Origin: Pseudoruminococcus_B sp937901805
GTDB lineage: Bacteria > Bacillota > Clostridia > Oscillospirales > Ruminococcaceae
Reading direction: 5' to 3'
Assembly: GCA_963560245.1 (NCBI GenBank)
Contig: CAUWNS010000018.1
Location: 1-36,378 of the forward strand
Length of the DNA stretch: 36,378 nt
The position numbers and the translations under genes were made by a program. This document shows positions 6,962 to 15,492 of the stretch, piece after piece. Positions within the stretch are counted from its first letter, which is position 1, and every line of letters begins with the position of its first letter. The notes below the pieces were generated by a model. It did not search any database and was not told the origin of the DNA. It saw nothing but the letters and a program-made list of their open reading frames with translations.

Positions 6962-7704
6962 GAAAAATCCCCTCCAATCCCAATCAAAGAACGGGTGATT
7001 TCACTTTGCGGGTGTTCCAGGACATCTTTGGCGTCCCCCTGTTCCAAAATCCGGTTATTGTCAATGACAGCAACCTTATTGCAGATGGCACGGACAACAC
7101 CAAGTTCATGGGTAATGATGACAACCGTGACGCCAAGTTCGCGGTTAATCTCCTTTAACAACTTGAGGATAGAGCGGGTTGTCAGACTATCCAGCGCAGA
7201 CGTCGGCTCATCGCAGAGCAGAACTTTCGGTTCGCAGGTAAGTGCCCTTGCAATGGCGACACGCTGTTTTTGGCCTCCGGACAGTTGTGCCGGATAGGCA
7301 TCCGCCCTTTCCTCCAATCCAACCAGTTTGAGCAGGGATTTGATTTTTTCCTGCCGCTTTTCCTTTGCAACCCCTGCCAGTTCCATTGGAAAAGAGAGAT
7401 TGCCTGCAACCGTCCGCTGCATTAACAGGTTATACCCTTGAAAAATGGTGCCGATCTGCCGTCGCAGCTTTAGCTTATCTTTCCTTTTCAGGGTTGTCAT
7501 ATCCACCCCATCGATGTAAACCGTTCCAGCAGATGGCTCTTCCAAAAGGCCAATGCAGCGGATCAATGTGCTTTTTCCCGCTCCGCTCATGCCGATGATT
7601 CCAAAGATATCACTTTTTTCCACATGGAGATTTACATCCAGCAGGGCTTTGACATCCCCCTTTGGGGTTTTATAGATTTTGCTCAAGTTTGTTACTTCGA
7701 TCAT
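6958..7704 (-). CDS. metN: methionine ABC transporter ATPase, short form without NIL domain
   Basis: Powers methionine uptake by ATP hydrolysis. The ATPase core is complete: Walker A GMSGAGKS (38-45), Q-loop Gln89, signature LSGGQ (141-145), Walker B VLLCDE (161-166) and switch His199. The protein stops at residue 248, about 90-100 residues shorter than typical MetN (around 340). The missing part is the C-terminal NIL domain, which binds cytoplasmic methionine and switches off transport. The frame ends cleanly in the metI overlap, so this is not a sequencing break. The T-box leader may supply most of the feedback. The ATG at 7704 has GGGAG 6 bases upstream. Confidence 0.92.
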   Translation of the reverse strand: MIEVTNLSKIYKTPKGDVKALLDVNLHVEKSDIFGIIGMSGAGKSTLIRCIGLLEEPSAGTVYIDGVDMTTLKRKDKLKLRRQIGTIFQGYNLLMQRTVAGNLSFPMELAGVAKEKRQEKIKSLLKLVGLEERADAYPAQLSGGQKQRVAIARALTCEPKVLLCDEPTSALDSLTTRSILKLLKEINRELGVTVVIITHELGVVRAICNKVAVIDNNRILEQGDAKDVLEHPQSEITRSLIGIGGDFS

Positions 7705-7758
7705 CTCATTCTCCCTTTCCCTAGCCTAATTGATGTGTGCCGCGCGCATTCGGCAAAC

Positions 7759-8072
7759 AAAAAGCGCCCCGTCCATCGGAATTCTATTCCGAGGACGAGA
7801 GCGCATCAGGCACTTCGTGGTACCACCCCAGTTTACCCGTCTTTCGCAAGACAGGCCTTATCAGGTACGTAAAACAAATTGTTCCAGTATACCCTATCGC
7901 TTTAACGGGCGAAACCCGTCGCAGCCTAATGTGCAAAGCACAAGTCGGTGCGCAGCTCCGAGACCATGTTCAAAATGAGACATCCCCGTCCGTTTTCAGC
8001 ACCCGGACTCTCTGTAGAGGCCTATCATTCCTACTCTTCTCTTCCATGCCGTTTTGATATATGGAAATTGTG
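7759..8072 (-). ncRNA. T-box leader (methionine specifier) controlling metNIQ
   Basis: A tRNA-sensing leader RNA of about 310 bases between the promoter and metN. The conserved T-box GGGTGGTACCACG is at about 7830-7818. Stem I shows the AGAGAGTCCGGGTGCTG distal-loop region near 8010. The specifier is probably ATG in GAACATGGT (about 7970-7962), which fits methionine. The terminator is a long hairpin (about 7804-7764) followed by T5 (7763-7759). Uncharged tRNA-Met should stabilise the antiterminator and turn on transport. Boundaries at the 5' end are estimated from the promoter. This accounts for most of the gene-free stretch 7705-8150. Confidence 0.9.
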
Positions 8073-8078
8073 CTTCCT

Positions 8079-8106
8079 ATTATAGCAAGACAGTCCGATT
8101 TGTCAA
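8079..8106 (-). promoter_or_regulatory. sigma-A promoter of the metNIQ operon
   Basis: A perfect -35 TTGACA (8106-8101), 16-base spacer and perfect -10 TATAAT (8084-8079) preceded by TGC (extended -10). It is among the strongest promoters in the window, as expected for a leader controlled by attenuation. Confidence 0.9.
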
Positions 8107-8150
8107 TGCTTTTTTTCAATTTCCAATTTTTTTAATAAAGACCCCAGAAA

Positions 8151-9521
8151 CTATTCCCGGAAAGCCTCGATCCTTCTTGCAGACTGCTCCAATGTCAGAC
8201 GGCCGCAGGTACCCTCCTGGAGGTGAAAAACCAGCATAGAGTTTAATCCCTCAACCTGATAATGCCGGTCGCCCAAGGGGATAAGAGGAATATCCTTTCC
8301 CTCTTCCATGGACAAGGTCAAACCCGCCCCGGTATGGCAGACCGTTAGTCTGGTCCCATATTCTGTACAATATGTACCCGCCAGGCAGGGAGAAACAGAT
8401 ACCTGCTTTTCCTGTTCCTGTGGGAAATAGCCCGGCCATTCATAGACGCTGGCAATCGCCCGTTCAATTTCATACATCAGGTCTTTTCCTTCGTTGGAGT
8501 TGAGCATAATGACTGCGCCAAGCCCCTTATATTTATACATCAGGAATTTTGTCACATATCCTTCATTCCAACCGGTATGGCCAAAACGGGCGTTTTCCCC
8601 GCTGCCCTCGGTAAAATACCCAACGCCCATATTGGATTCCAGATAAGGGGTCGTCATAATCTCCATCGAGTGTTTACTCAGTATCCCCTCTTTTCCTGCA
8701 AGACAGCCCTGCAGATGAATGCCCAACCGGGCAAGTTCTGTAGGGGTTGTCCAAAGCCCTGCGGCGGCAAGTTCCGGATGTACATGCCATCCCCCTGCAA
8801 TTTCCGTTCCGTTGAAGGGATGCCCCACTGCTGCATTTTCCCGGAGTTCCTCCGGAAGAGGCTGAAAATACCCGCTCTGTTCCATTCCAGCCGGACTGAG
8901 GACCAACTCGTCCATGATTTCCGGAAGCGGCCTGCCGAGCAGATCCTCCACTGCAAGCTGGGCAACCGTTGTCCCGCCCCCTGAGTAGCGGAACTGGGTG
9001 CCTGGAAGGATATCTACCCGCACAGCTGGGGAATTTGCCGGTTCCAGCCCATCCAAAATCTGCGGAATAGTTGGAATCGTCTGGGTTTGCAGATAACCAA
9101 GGAATCCATTCACCGTCAGGCCGGCCACATGCCCAAGAATCTGCCGCAGAGTAATTTGGGGGTCTATTTTTCCAAAAGGAGGCACTTTCCAGGATTTCAG
9201 ATAAGTATTGACGTCCGCATCAATATCCAGAACGCCCTGCTCATACAGGCGCATAACTGCCAGAGCAAACGTTGGTTTGCTTACAGAACCCGCCTGAAAC
9301 AGGGTCTGCGGCGTCACCGGCTTCCCAGTGGATACCTGCTTTACCCCAAAGGAAGCCGCCCAATCAATTTTTCCGTCCTTGATAACAGCAATGCTGCACC
9401 CCGGCGTATGGTAATGGCGCATCCGTTCTTCCAGGGAATATGGCCGGGACAGATGATGGTAGCAATCTTCTGCCAATAAATTTTTTACCACCTGTTCCCG
9501 TCTTTGCTCTGCTGTACCCAT
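8151..9521 (-). CDS. beta-lactamase-fold serine hydrolase (class C / EstB-like)
   Basis: A 456-residue member of the penicillin-binding-protein-like serine hydrolases, which include esterases, D-aminopeptidases and class C beta-lactamases. The active-site triad is visible: S79-V-S-K82, Y179-S-G (usually YxN, so the Asn is replaced by Gly) and H315-T-G. No signal peptide or membrane helix is seen, so it is probably cytoplasmic and not a resistance enzyme. The C-terminal 100 residues form a lipocalin-like accessory domain common in this family. A first ATG at 9527 lies directly against the ribosome binding site, so I prefer the ATG at 9521 with GAGAGGG 6 bases upstream. The substrate is unknown. 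Confidence 0.85.
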   Translation of the reverse strand: MGTAEQRREQVVKNLLAEDCYHHLSRPYSLEERMRHYHTPGCSIAVIKDGKIDWAASFGVKQVSTGKPVTPQTLFQAGSVSKPTFALAVMRLYEQGVLDIDADVNTYLKSWKVPPFGKIDPQITLRQILGHVAGLTVNGFLGYLQTQTIPTIPQILDGLEPANSPAVRVDILPGTQFRYSGGGTTVAQLAVEDLLGRPLPEIMDELVLSPAGMEQSGYFQPLPEELRENAAVGHPFNGTEIAGGWHVHPELAAAGLWTTPTELARLGIHLQGCLAGKEGILSKHSMEIMTTPYLESNMGVGYFTEGSGENARFGHTGWNEGYVTKFLMYKYKGLGAVIMLNSNEGKDLMYEIERAIASVYEWPGYFPQEQEKQVSVSPCLAGTYCTEYGTRLTVCHTGAGLTLSMEEGKDIPLIPLGDRHYQVEGLNSMLVFHLQEGTCGRLTLEQSARRIEAFRE

Positions 9522-9550
9522 AAACATCCCTCTCTATCCATTTATTCTTT

Positions 9551-9563
9551 GGTACATTGTACC
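9551..9563 (-). promoter_or_regulatory. palindrome overlapping the -10 of the serine hydrolase gene
   Basis: GGTACATTGTACC is a perfect 13-base palindrome around a central base. Its TACAAT on the minus strand can serve as a -10, about 30 bases before the start codon. TACA/TGTA half-sites resemble BlaI/MecI and CopY operators, but those have a 2-base centre and this one has 1. Confidence 0.4.
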
Positions 9564-9666
9564 GCATTGGGACAGAAAGCGCTATCCCGCCAGAAGATTT
9601 TCGTCCTTTCGCTCAAAAAAGCACCGGCCTTTTTACGGTTTTCACCAGTTTCTGCTTCATTAAAAA

Positions 9667-9695
9667 GAGGCCGTCTTTTTAAAAAAGACGGCCTC
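9667..9695 (-). terminator. intrinsic terminator after the U32 gene
   Basis: Perfect 14-base arms (9667-9680 and 9682-9695) around GGCCGTC, followed by T5 on the minus strand. It lies 12 bases past the stop codon at 9707. Confidence 0.92.
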
Positions 9696-9706
9696 AACAG
9701 CAAACA

Positions 9707-10933
9707 TTATAAAACGGCTTTGCGCAAAATGGCTCCCGGGCAGGCCGGAATCTGACTGGGAATTTGCAAGCGCATAACCGCATGGTTCGCGCTCTGGATA
9801 GGCGCTCCCTGTTCATCCAGCAAGGTATCCACCACAAAAGTACGGGGAGGCCTGCCGGGTTCCAGAATTTCGACTTGCTCCCCAACACTGAATTTATTCC
9901 GCTGGGTGCAGAGCAAACATCCATTTTCATATCCATCCACAATCGCTACCACATCATAGGAACGAATATAGCCGGCATTTTCATAATACTGCCCATTTTC
10001 AATCGGACCGAAATAAAAACCGGTGCAATAAGCACGGTGACTGACTTTCCTAGTTTCTTCTACAATCCATGGTTCAGGCGAATAGTGTTTCGGATCGGAA
10101 AGATACTGGTCAATCGCGCAACGGTAAGCATTGGTTACAACGGAAACATAATAGGAGGATTTGGCGCGCCCCTCAATTTTCAGACTGGTGACACCCGCAG
10201 AGATCACCCGATCCAGGTGTTCAATCATGCACAGATCTTTCGCATTGAGAATATAGCTCCCACGCTCATCCTCAAAAACAGGGAAATACTGCCCCGGGCG
10301 CTTTTCTTCTACCAGATGATAGCCCCAGCGGCAGGGCTGAGCGCATTCGCCCCGGTTTGCATCCCTTCCCGTCAGATAGCTGGAGAGCAGGCATCTTCCT
10401 GAAAAAGACATACACATCGCTCCGTGGACAAACGCTTCGATCTCCAAATCCGGCGGGGTGTTTTCACGGATAACCGCAATTTCCTCCAAAGAGAGTTCCC
10501 TTGCCAGTACAACACGCTTTGCGCCAAGACGATATAATTCCCTGGCCGTCAGATAATTGACCACCCCAGCCTGGGTGGAAATATGGATTTCCACCTGGGG
10601 AGCAACCTGTTTTGCCAGCATCATTACCCCGATATCCGAAATAATGAAAGCATCCACTCCGCATGCGGCGGTATCTTTCAGATATTGCGGAAGCTGATCC
10701 ACTTCCTCGCCGCGCGGCAGGGTATTACATGTCAGATACACCTTCACTCCATGCGCATGGGCGTATCCGACCGCCCTGCGCAGGGTATCCAAATCAAAAT
10801 TTGCAGAAGCGGCCCGCATTCCAAACGCTGTCCCGCCGAGATAGACCGCATCCGCGCCATAGGTGACTGCCGCCGCCAGGCGTTCAAAGTCCCCAACCGG
10901 GGCAAGCAATTCCGGTTTATTTACCTGGTTCAT
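9707..10933 (-). CDS. U32-family tRNA hydroxylation protein (TrhP/YrrO-like)
   Basis: U32 proteins were first called collagenases. TrhP members are now known to be needed for prephenate-dependent formation of 5-hydroxyuridine at position 34 of tRNAs. The 408-residue protein begins with PELLAPVGDFERL and carries the U32 signature EAFVHGAMCMSFSGRC (166-181). Cys174, Cys181, Cys197 and Cys201 match the four iron-sulfur cysteines of the family. It follows mltG by 25 bases, as in the B. subtilis yrrL-yrrM-yrrN-yrrO region, but without the methyltransferase (yrrM) and with only one U32 gene here. A role as a protease is unlikely. Confidence 0.88.
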   Translation of the reverse strand: MNQVNKPELLAPVGDFERLAAAVTYGADAVYLGGTAFGMRAASANFDLDTLRRAVGYAHAHGVKVYLTCNTLPRGEEVDQLPQYLKDTAACGVDAFIISDIGVMMLAKQVAPQVEIHISTQAGVVNYLTARELYRLGAKRVVLARELSLEEIAVIRENTPPDLEIEAFVHGAMCMSFSGRCLLSSYLTGRDANRGECAQPCRWGYHLVEEKRPGQYFPVFEDERGSYILNAKDLCMIEHLDRVISAGVTSLKIEGRAKSSYYVSVVTNAYRCAIDQYLSDPKHYSPEPWIVEETRKVSHRAYCTGFYFGPIENGQYYENAGYIRSYDVVAIVDGYENGCLLCTQRNKFSVGEQVEILEPGRPPRTFVVDTLLDEQGAPIQSANHAVMRLQIPSQIPACPGAILRKAVL

Positions 10934-10958
10934 GATACCTTCCCTTCTGTTTCATCGA

Positions 10959-12443
10959 TTACTCCGTTGTCTGTGTGCCGTGAACGCCGCCGACTTTTTC
11001 TGCTTCTGCACAGTTTACATTATGCTCTGCCAGCGTTTCAGCATAGTAGTATTTTCCCTCTGAGTCGGTGACAAAGAAGTAATACGAGGTATCTTCCGGA
11101 TAAAGCGCCGCATTAATTGCTTCCAGTCCCGGATTGGTAATCGGGCCGATCGGCAGCCCTTCACAACGATAGGTATTATAGGAATCATAGAGTTCCTGAC
11201 TGTCGCTGTATGGTTTAATATAGTCATTGACATAGAAAATTGTAACATCGGACTGCAATGTAGGGAATACGGAAGGATTATCCAACCGGTTGTGGAAAAC
11301 AGAGGAAACCCGCTTCATTTCCTCATTGCTGCCCGCTTCCTTCTGGATAATGGAGGCAAGGGTCAGCGTCTCGTGGAGGGACATGCCCAGTTCTTCCATT
11401 CGCTCTTTCATTTCATCTGTAATTTTGGAATCGAAGTTGACAAAGAATTTTTTAATCACAGAATCCACATTCTCATCAATGAAGAATTCATAGGTATCCG
11501 GGAACAAATATCCTTCATAGGGGAAATAGATACCGGTATCCGTTGGAATCTGATCTTCAAAATCAAACCCAAACGAACGGTTCTGCAACGCATCAATAAA
11601 CTCATTTGCAGAACACACCCCATTTTCCTCCAAAATATTGGAAATTTCAACCAGGGACTGCCCCTCTGTAATCGTAACCATGACCGTATTATATTCTTTC
11701 GACTGGCTCTGCATGGAATAGATAATCTGATCATAGGACATATTTTTGTTAAGTGTGTATTGCCCGGCATTATAAGGCTCCACATCTTTCAATCCCGCAT
11801 AGAGCTGGAAAATCCCGGGCTGATTAATGATTCCATTTTCTTTGAGTAATTTGGAAAGCCTGGAAATGGAAGTATCCTTTTCCACAGCAACCACTACTTG
11901 TTCTTCCTGTTTATTAAAGCCAAAAATGTCATAGATTGCATAAATCATGACAATGGAAAGGATGATGGAAAAGCCCACGACAGACACCGTGTAGATAATC
12001 CCATTGCGCAGCTTCTTTTTTGTTTTCTTGGCGCCTGCCCCTTTCTTTTTTGCATCGGAATGTGCCTTGACATTTCCCATTTCCTCCAGAGAAATCTGGC
12101 GCGTTGCCTCCCTGTCCTGGAAAAACTTTTTATGGGGAGGAAGCTTTGCCTTTTTCTCCTGCGGGACATGGACGCGCAATTCCTCCTCCGAAGAACCCTG
12201 CTCATCCTGAAACAAGGGGGCGTTATCGACAAACGGGGAAGAGTCCATCCCCTTCTGCTCCGGTTCAACATGGTAAGGATCCGGGCCGATATCCGCATCC
12301 TTAAACACATTTTCCATAGAGAACTCCTCTTCCCTGTTCTGGGACTGAGCCGGAGTCTCCTGCTTTTGCAGCTCTTCCTGAGGATGCTTTTCAATATTTT
12401 TCAGTTTTTCAAACAGTTCCTGAAATTCGTCCTTTTGTGCCAT
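10959..12443 (-). CDS. mltG: endolytic murein transglycosylase MltG
   Basis: Cleaves newly made glycan strands at the membrane and is thought to set their length. The protein is 494 residues: a charged, disordered cytoplasmic tail (1-145), one membrane helix at about 148-170, then the extracytoplasmic YceG domain. The catalytic glutamate is Glu369 in SIIQKEAG, and the nearby VSSVFHNRL is typical. The N-terminal tail is longer than in E. coli MltG, as is common in Firmicutes. Two ATGs lie 6 bases apart; I chose 12443 because GGAGGAG is 7 bases upstream, while the first ATG (12449) is too close. A promoter lies at 12511-12539. Confidence 0.94.
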   Translation of the reverse strand: MAQKDEFQELFEKLKNIEKHPQEELQKQETPAQSQNREEEFSMENVFKDADIGPDPYHVEPEQKGMDSSPFVDNAPLFQDEQGSSEEELRVHVPQEKKAKLPPHKKFFQDREATRQISLEEMGNVKAHSDAKKKGAGAKKTKKKLRNGIIYTVSVVGFSIILSIVMIYAIYDIFGFNKQEEQVVVAVEKDTSISRLSKLLKENGIINQPGIFQLYAGLKDVEPYNAGQYTLNKNMSYDQIIYSMQSQSKEYNTVMVTITEGQSLVEISNILEENGVCSANEFIDALQNRSFGFDFEDQIPTDTGIYFPYEGYLFPDTYEFFIDENVDSVIKKFFVNFDSKITDEMKERMEELGMSLHETLTLASIIQKEAGSNEEMKRVSSVFHNRLDNPSVFPTLQSDVTIFYVNDYIKPYSDSQELYDSYNTYRCEGLPIGPITNPGLEAINAALYPEDTSYYFFVTDSEGKYYYAETLAEHNVNCAEAEKVGGVHGTQTTE

Positions 12444-12510
12444 ATACATTCTCCTCCTGCGCCGGAAATTACTCCCTTATGTGCAGTATTCCTGTAAATA
12501 GTTGTTTCCT

Positions 12511-12539
12511 ATTGTACTAAAAAACATCCTTTTGCGCAA
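12511..12539 (-). promoter_or_regulatory. sigma-A promoter of mltG-U32 operon
   Basis: TTGCGC (12539-12534), 17-base spacer and TACAAT (12516-12511). The -35 lies inside the last codons of the upstream cyclo-ligase gene, so mltG can be transcribed on its own. Confidence 0.6.
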
Positions 12540-13140
12540 TATGCGCCTTTTCCTTATTCCGTTTCGGATGAACCGTATACTCTGTAATAAGCAGATCCAC
12601 TGCAACGTCATACCTGCCGTGAATCAATTCCGTCTTGGTACATTTCTGATAACAAATCCCGATTTTGGTTCCCTGATACTTTTGGAGAAACCGATCATAG
12701 TACCCTTTTCCATATCCCAGACGATATCCATAGGAGTCAAAACAGAGCCCGGGGACAACGGCAACGCTGTGAGAAAAATCAGTCACCACAGCACAGCGTT
12801 CCGGAATCGGTTCCAGGACGCCAAATGTGCGCGGTTCCAGATCATCGAAAGAATGGATTTCATAAAATTGCATCGCCGTTGTCTGAGGAAGACAATATGG
12901 AACTGCTACCCGTTTCCCTGCTTTCCAAGCCCGTTCCATAATCTCCCATGTCCCCACCTCGATTGGAGTAGACACATAACAGAGAACCAGTTCCGCCTTT
13001 TGGAACACGCGCAGGGAACAAAACCGCCGGGCGATTCTGCTGTCCTTTTGCGCTTTGATATGCGCAGGCATCTGCACGCGAAATTCCCGATACTTTGCAC
13101 GGAGCTTTTTCTTATACTCCCGAATATCTAATCGCGGCAT
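12517..13140 (-). CDS. 5-formyltetrahydrofolate cyclo-ligase
   Basis: Uses ATP to convert 5-formyl-THF, a storage and inhibitory form, to 5,10-methenyl-THF. The family signature GYRLGYGKGYYDR is at residues 138-150, and the N-terminal region has the ATP-binding Lys/Arg-rich helix (IREYKKKLRAKYREF). I start at the ATG at 13140 (207 residues, family-typical), which overlaps the end of the DJ-1 gene by 13 bases and has GAGG 11 bases upstream; a longer frame adds only non-conserved residues. It is the last gene of the tmk operon and the second folate enzyme in the window besides folA. Confidence 0.93.
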   Translation of the reverse strand: MPRLDIREYKKKLRAKYREFRVQMPAHIKAQKDSRIARRFCSLRVFQKAELVLCYVSTPIEVGTWEIMERAWKAGKRVAVPYCLPQTTAMQFYEIHSFDDLEPRTFGVLEPIPERCAVVTDFSHSVAVVPGLCFDSYGYRLGYGKGYYDRFLQKYQGTKIGICYQKCTKTELIHGRYDVAVDLLITEYTVHPKRNKEKAHIAQKDVF

Positions 13141-13679
13141 TGCAAAGACGACCTCAATTGATTTTTTATCTGGCCGCCGAGCAGGCACCCGACAAGCTCC
13201 AGGGAAAACTCTGTCGCCACGCCCATACCCTTAGCGGTGACAATCTTTCCATCCACACAGACAGGCTCCTCACTGAGGACCGCGCCATACAATTCTTTTT
13301 CAAATCCCGGAAAACAGATTGCCCGTTTTCCATCCAGCAGGCGCTTATGGCCCAAAATGGAAGGCGCTGCGCAGATGGCGCAGAGATACTTCCCATGTTC
13401 CGCACAGTAATCAATCGTCTGCTGTACCGTTTCATCCTGTTCCAGATTTGTTGTTCCAGGCAGTCCGCCGGGCAGAACAACCATTTGCAGTTCTTCGGAA
13501 AGCTGCACCTGTTCCGCAGTCAAATCGCATTCAATAGTAATTCCATGGGATCCGGTAATCCGTTGGGAGCCAACGCCAACCATCTGAACATTCAGGTTTG
13601 CCCGGCGCAGTACATCCACTACCGTCAAACCTTCAATTTCCTCAAACCCCTGTGCAAAAAATACATAGATCATTTTCAT
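13128..13679 (-). CDS. DJ-1/PfpI family protein (YajL-like)
   Basis: A 183-residue member of the DJ-1 family with a flavodoxin-like fold. The nucleophile is Cys103 in the elbow AICAAPS, and the partner acid is Glu16 in FEEIEG, equivalent to Glu18 of human DJ-1. Family members are linked to glyoxal detoxification, protein deglycation or oxidative-stress protection; which applies here cannot be told. VFFAQGFEEIEGLTVVDVLRR matches the thiazole-biosynthesis-misnamed ThiJ/YajL branch closely. It sits 8 bases after the acetyltransferase gene and overlaps the cyclo-ligase start. Either of the two close ATGs (13679, 13673) could be used. Confidence 0.9.
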   Translation of the reverse strand: MKMIYVFFAQGFEEIEGLTVVDVLRRANLNVQMVGVGSQRITGSHGITIECDLTAEQVQLSEELQMVVLPGGLPGTTNLEQDETVQQTIDYCAEHGKYLCAICAAPSILGHKRLLDGKRAICFPGFEKELYGAVLSEEPVCVDGKIVTAKGMGVATEFSLELVGCLLGGQIKNQLRSSLQCRD

Positions 13680-13687
13680 CCCACTCT

Positions 13688-14584
13688 CTAATCCATCATG
13701 AGTCCCATATAAGGGACGGTCGTCTCCTGTTTGAAAAGTCTCTGCGTCATCGGAAGATGTGCCCGATCCTTTGTTTTTGGCAAATACATTGTCATCCCAA
13801 AAGGAAGTACCTCCCCCTGTCCAAGGGGGCTGTCCGCCTTTAAGCGGAAAAGAAATTCCCGAACGCCGGGGTATCTGGCGTGCAGCCCTGCAAGCACCGC
13901 AGGAAAATCCTCTTGCTCACAGCCGATCTCCCGGATAAACAGGGAATCCTCCTCGATCTGTTCACAAAAGAGATACCCCTGCCGTTTTCCTGTAAAAGAC
14001 AGGCACCGCCTGCCCACATATGCGGACTCTAAAAGGATATAGTCAAGCGCCTGCCTGTCCCAGCGGACAAAAAAAGGCGTTGCGCCGTAATAGGCTTCCC
14101 GCAGAGAAAAGAGTTCCTGTCCTTCACAGGGAGCAAAGGACAGCGCCGGGACAGCGCCAATTTCTTCCGGGGTTACCCGCATCCTCTTCACATAATACTC
14201 CGTATGATACCCCCGTTTGCGATAAAAGTCAAACAGGGATTCTTCCGCCGGCACCAAAGAAAGCGCGCAGGCTCCTCTTTTCTCAGCTGTCTGCGCCGCA
14301 TAGGAGAGCAGACGGGAGCTGATCCCTTTTCCCTGAAACTCAGGAAGAGTGGACACTGCATACACATAATCACACAGATGCCGCTCCCCCCGTTCGTCCT
14401 CCATCGTATAGGGCATCAGGTGAGCCATCGCCACGGCAGTGCCCCTCTCTCTCCAAACCACGGTATTATCCGGATGGAAGCGGTTTTGGAAAAAGAGATC
14501 CTGGTATGCCTGTCCATCCCCGAAACAGGCAGTCCAGATTTTTTCAAGAGCGGGGATATCTTCGGCCCTTGCCAAGGAGAGCAT
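13688..14584 (-). CDS. GNAT family N-acetyltransferase
   Basis: Transfers an acetyl group from acetyl-CoA to an unknown amine. The N-terminal half holds the GNAT core: the strand YAVSTLPEFQ and the CoA pyrophosphate loop QGKGIS (84-89), with FYRKRGYHTEYYVKRM as the closing helix and strand. The C-terminal 140 residues are not obviously a second GNAT core and may be an SCP-like or Eis-type substrate domain. It has AAAGGAGG 8 bases before the ATG and lies 14 bases from the DUF2156 gene, another GNAT-fold protein, so the two may act on related substrates. Confidence 0.85.
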   Translation of the reverse strand: MLSLARAEDIPALEKIWTACFGDGQAYQDLFFQNRFHPDNTVVWRERGTAVAMAHLMPYTMEDERGERHLCDYVYAVSTLPEFQGKGISSRLLSYAAQTAEKRGACALSLVPAEESLFDFYRKRGYHTEYYVKRMRVTPEEIGAVPALSFAPCEGQELFSLREAYYGATPFFVRWDRQALDYILLESAYVGRRCLSFTGKRQGYLFCEQIEEDSLFIREIGCEQEDFPAVLAGLHARYPGVREFLFRLKADSPLGQGEVLPFGMTMYLPKTKDRAHLPMTQRLFKQETTVPYMGLMMD

Positions 14585-14598
14585 GGACGGTTCCTCCT

Positions 14599-15492
14599 TT
14601 ATTCAGCAAGCGTGATAAAATACTTTTCCAGCAGGATTTCCGGCTTATAGGAAAGTTTTGCCTTTCGCAGCCCTTCCGAGCCGGTGTCCTCTTCCCGGTT
14701 GATATACTCGAACCCCTGCGCCGCATGTTTTGCAAATTCGCAGTTTATCATAGGGTAGGCACCCTGGATATCGGCAAACGCCTTTTCAATATGGGTGATA
14801 AAGGTATTGGAATTGAGCGGTTCCCCAATGGTAAATGCAATGACGCGGCCCTGTGTCCGCAGCAGTCCGCCGACATACCCGAGTTCAAAAAAGTGGATAA
14901 GGCTTTCCTGTACGGCGCAGGCTTCATTTTGCTTTCCGGGATCGCTTGCACAGTCATTTTGTTCGCACCATTCTTTGCTCATCTGGACGCACTCCGCAAT
15001 ATTTTCCCGTGTGATCGGCTCATAGGACCAATCCGGATTGTTTTCTTTAAAACGGGCGATATGATTGCGTTTCGAATGATACTTTTTTCCAGACAAAATC
15101 GCCAGCTTTTCTGTCCGGTAAATATAGTCAAAGGTATCCCGGTTTTCTTCAAAATGGAACTTTCCCGGCATCAGGGTTTCCAACAGGGCAACCGATTCTT
15201 TAGTTGCCGAATAGACGCCAAATTTCATCCCGCGCTGCTCTGCGTCCTCAATCAGAGCCTCCATCACCGGGGCAATATCCCCGCTGCCCGCCGGGTACAG
15301 GTAACTCCTTTCCTCCCCTTTTCCGGAACGGGCAAGGTAAAACCCCCGGTACTCCGCCACTTCAATATGGTAGATATCCCTCCAGACAAAATTGTTTCCA
15401 AAGGAATACTCCGCGCCGTTATAGTCTGCCTTTTTCAGCAGCGCCTGAATCCAATCCCGGTCGGCAAGCTGAATCGGTTGAAAGTCGATCAT
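14599..15492 (-). CDS. DUF2156 protein (phosphatidylglycerol lysyltransferase C-domain-like)
   Basis: A 297-residue soluble protein related to the GNAT-fold aminoacyl-transferase domain of MprF (DUF2156 / LPG synthase C-terminal). Typical features are the opening FQPIQLADRDWIQ, the YSFGNNFVWR motif, KKYHSKRNHIARF in the middle and NCEFAKHAAQGFEYINREED near the end. It lacks the membrane flippase domain of MprF, so it may modify a soluble acceptor. The ATG at 15492 overlaps the tmk stop as ATGA and has AGGAAGGAA 8 bases upstream; a longer frame to 15516 is less likely. Confidence 0.85.
   Translation of the reverse strand: MIDFQPIQLADRDWIQALLKKADYNGAEYSFGNNFVWRDIYHIEVAEYRGFYLARSGKGEERSYLYPAGSGDIAPVMEALIEDAEQRGMKFGVYSATKESVALLETLMPGKFHFEENRDTFDYIYRTEKLAILSGKKYHSKRNHIARFKENNPDWSYEPITRENIAECVQMSKEWCEQNDCASDPGKQNEACAVQESLIHFFELGYVGGLLRTQGRVIAFTIGEPLNSNTFITHIEKAFADIQGAYPMINCEFAKHAAQGFEYINREEDTGSEGLRKAKLSYKPEILLEKYFITLAE

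Noticed and set aside
8151..9521. Serine hydrolase as an antibiotic-resistance beta-lactamase
   Set aside because: No signal peptide, and the YxN motif is YSG; it fits the broader esterase/peptidase branch.
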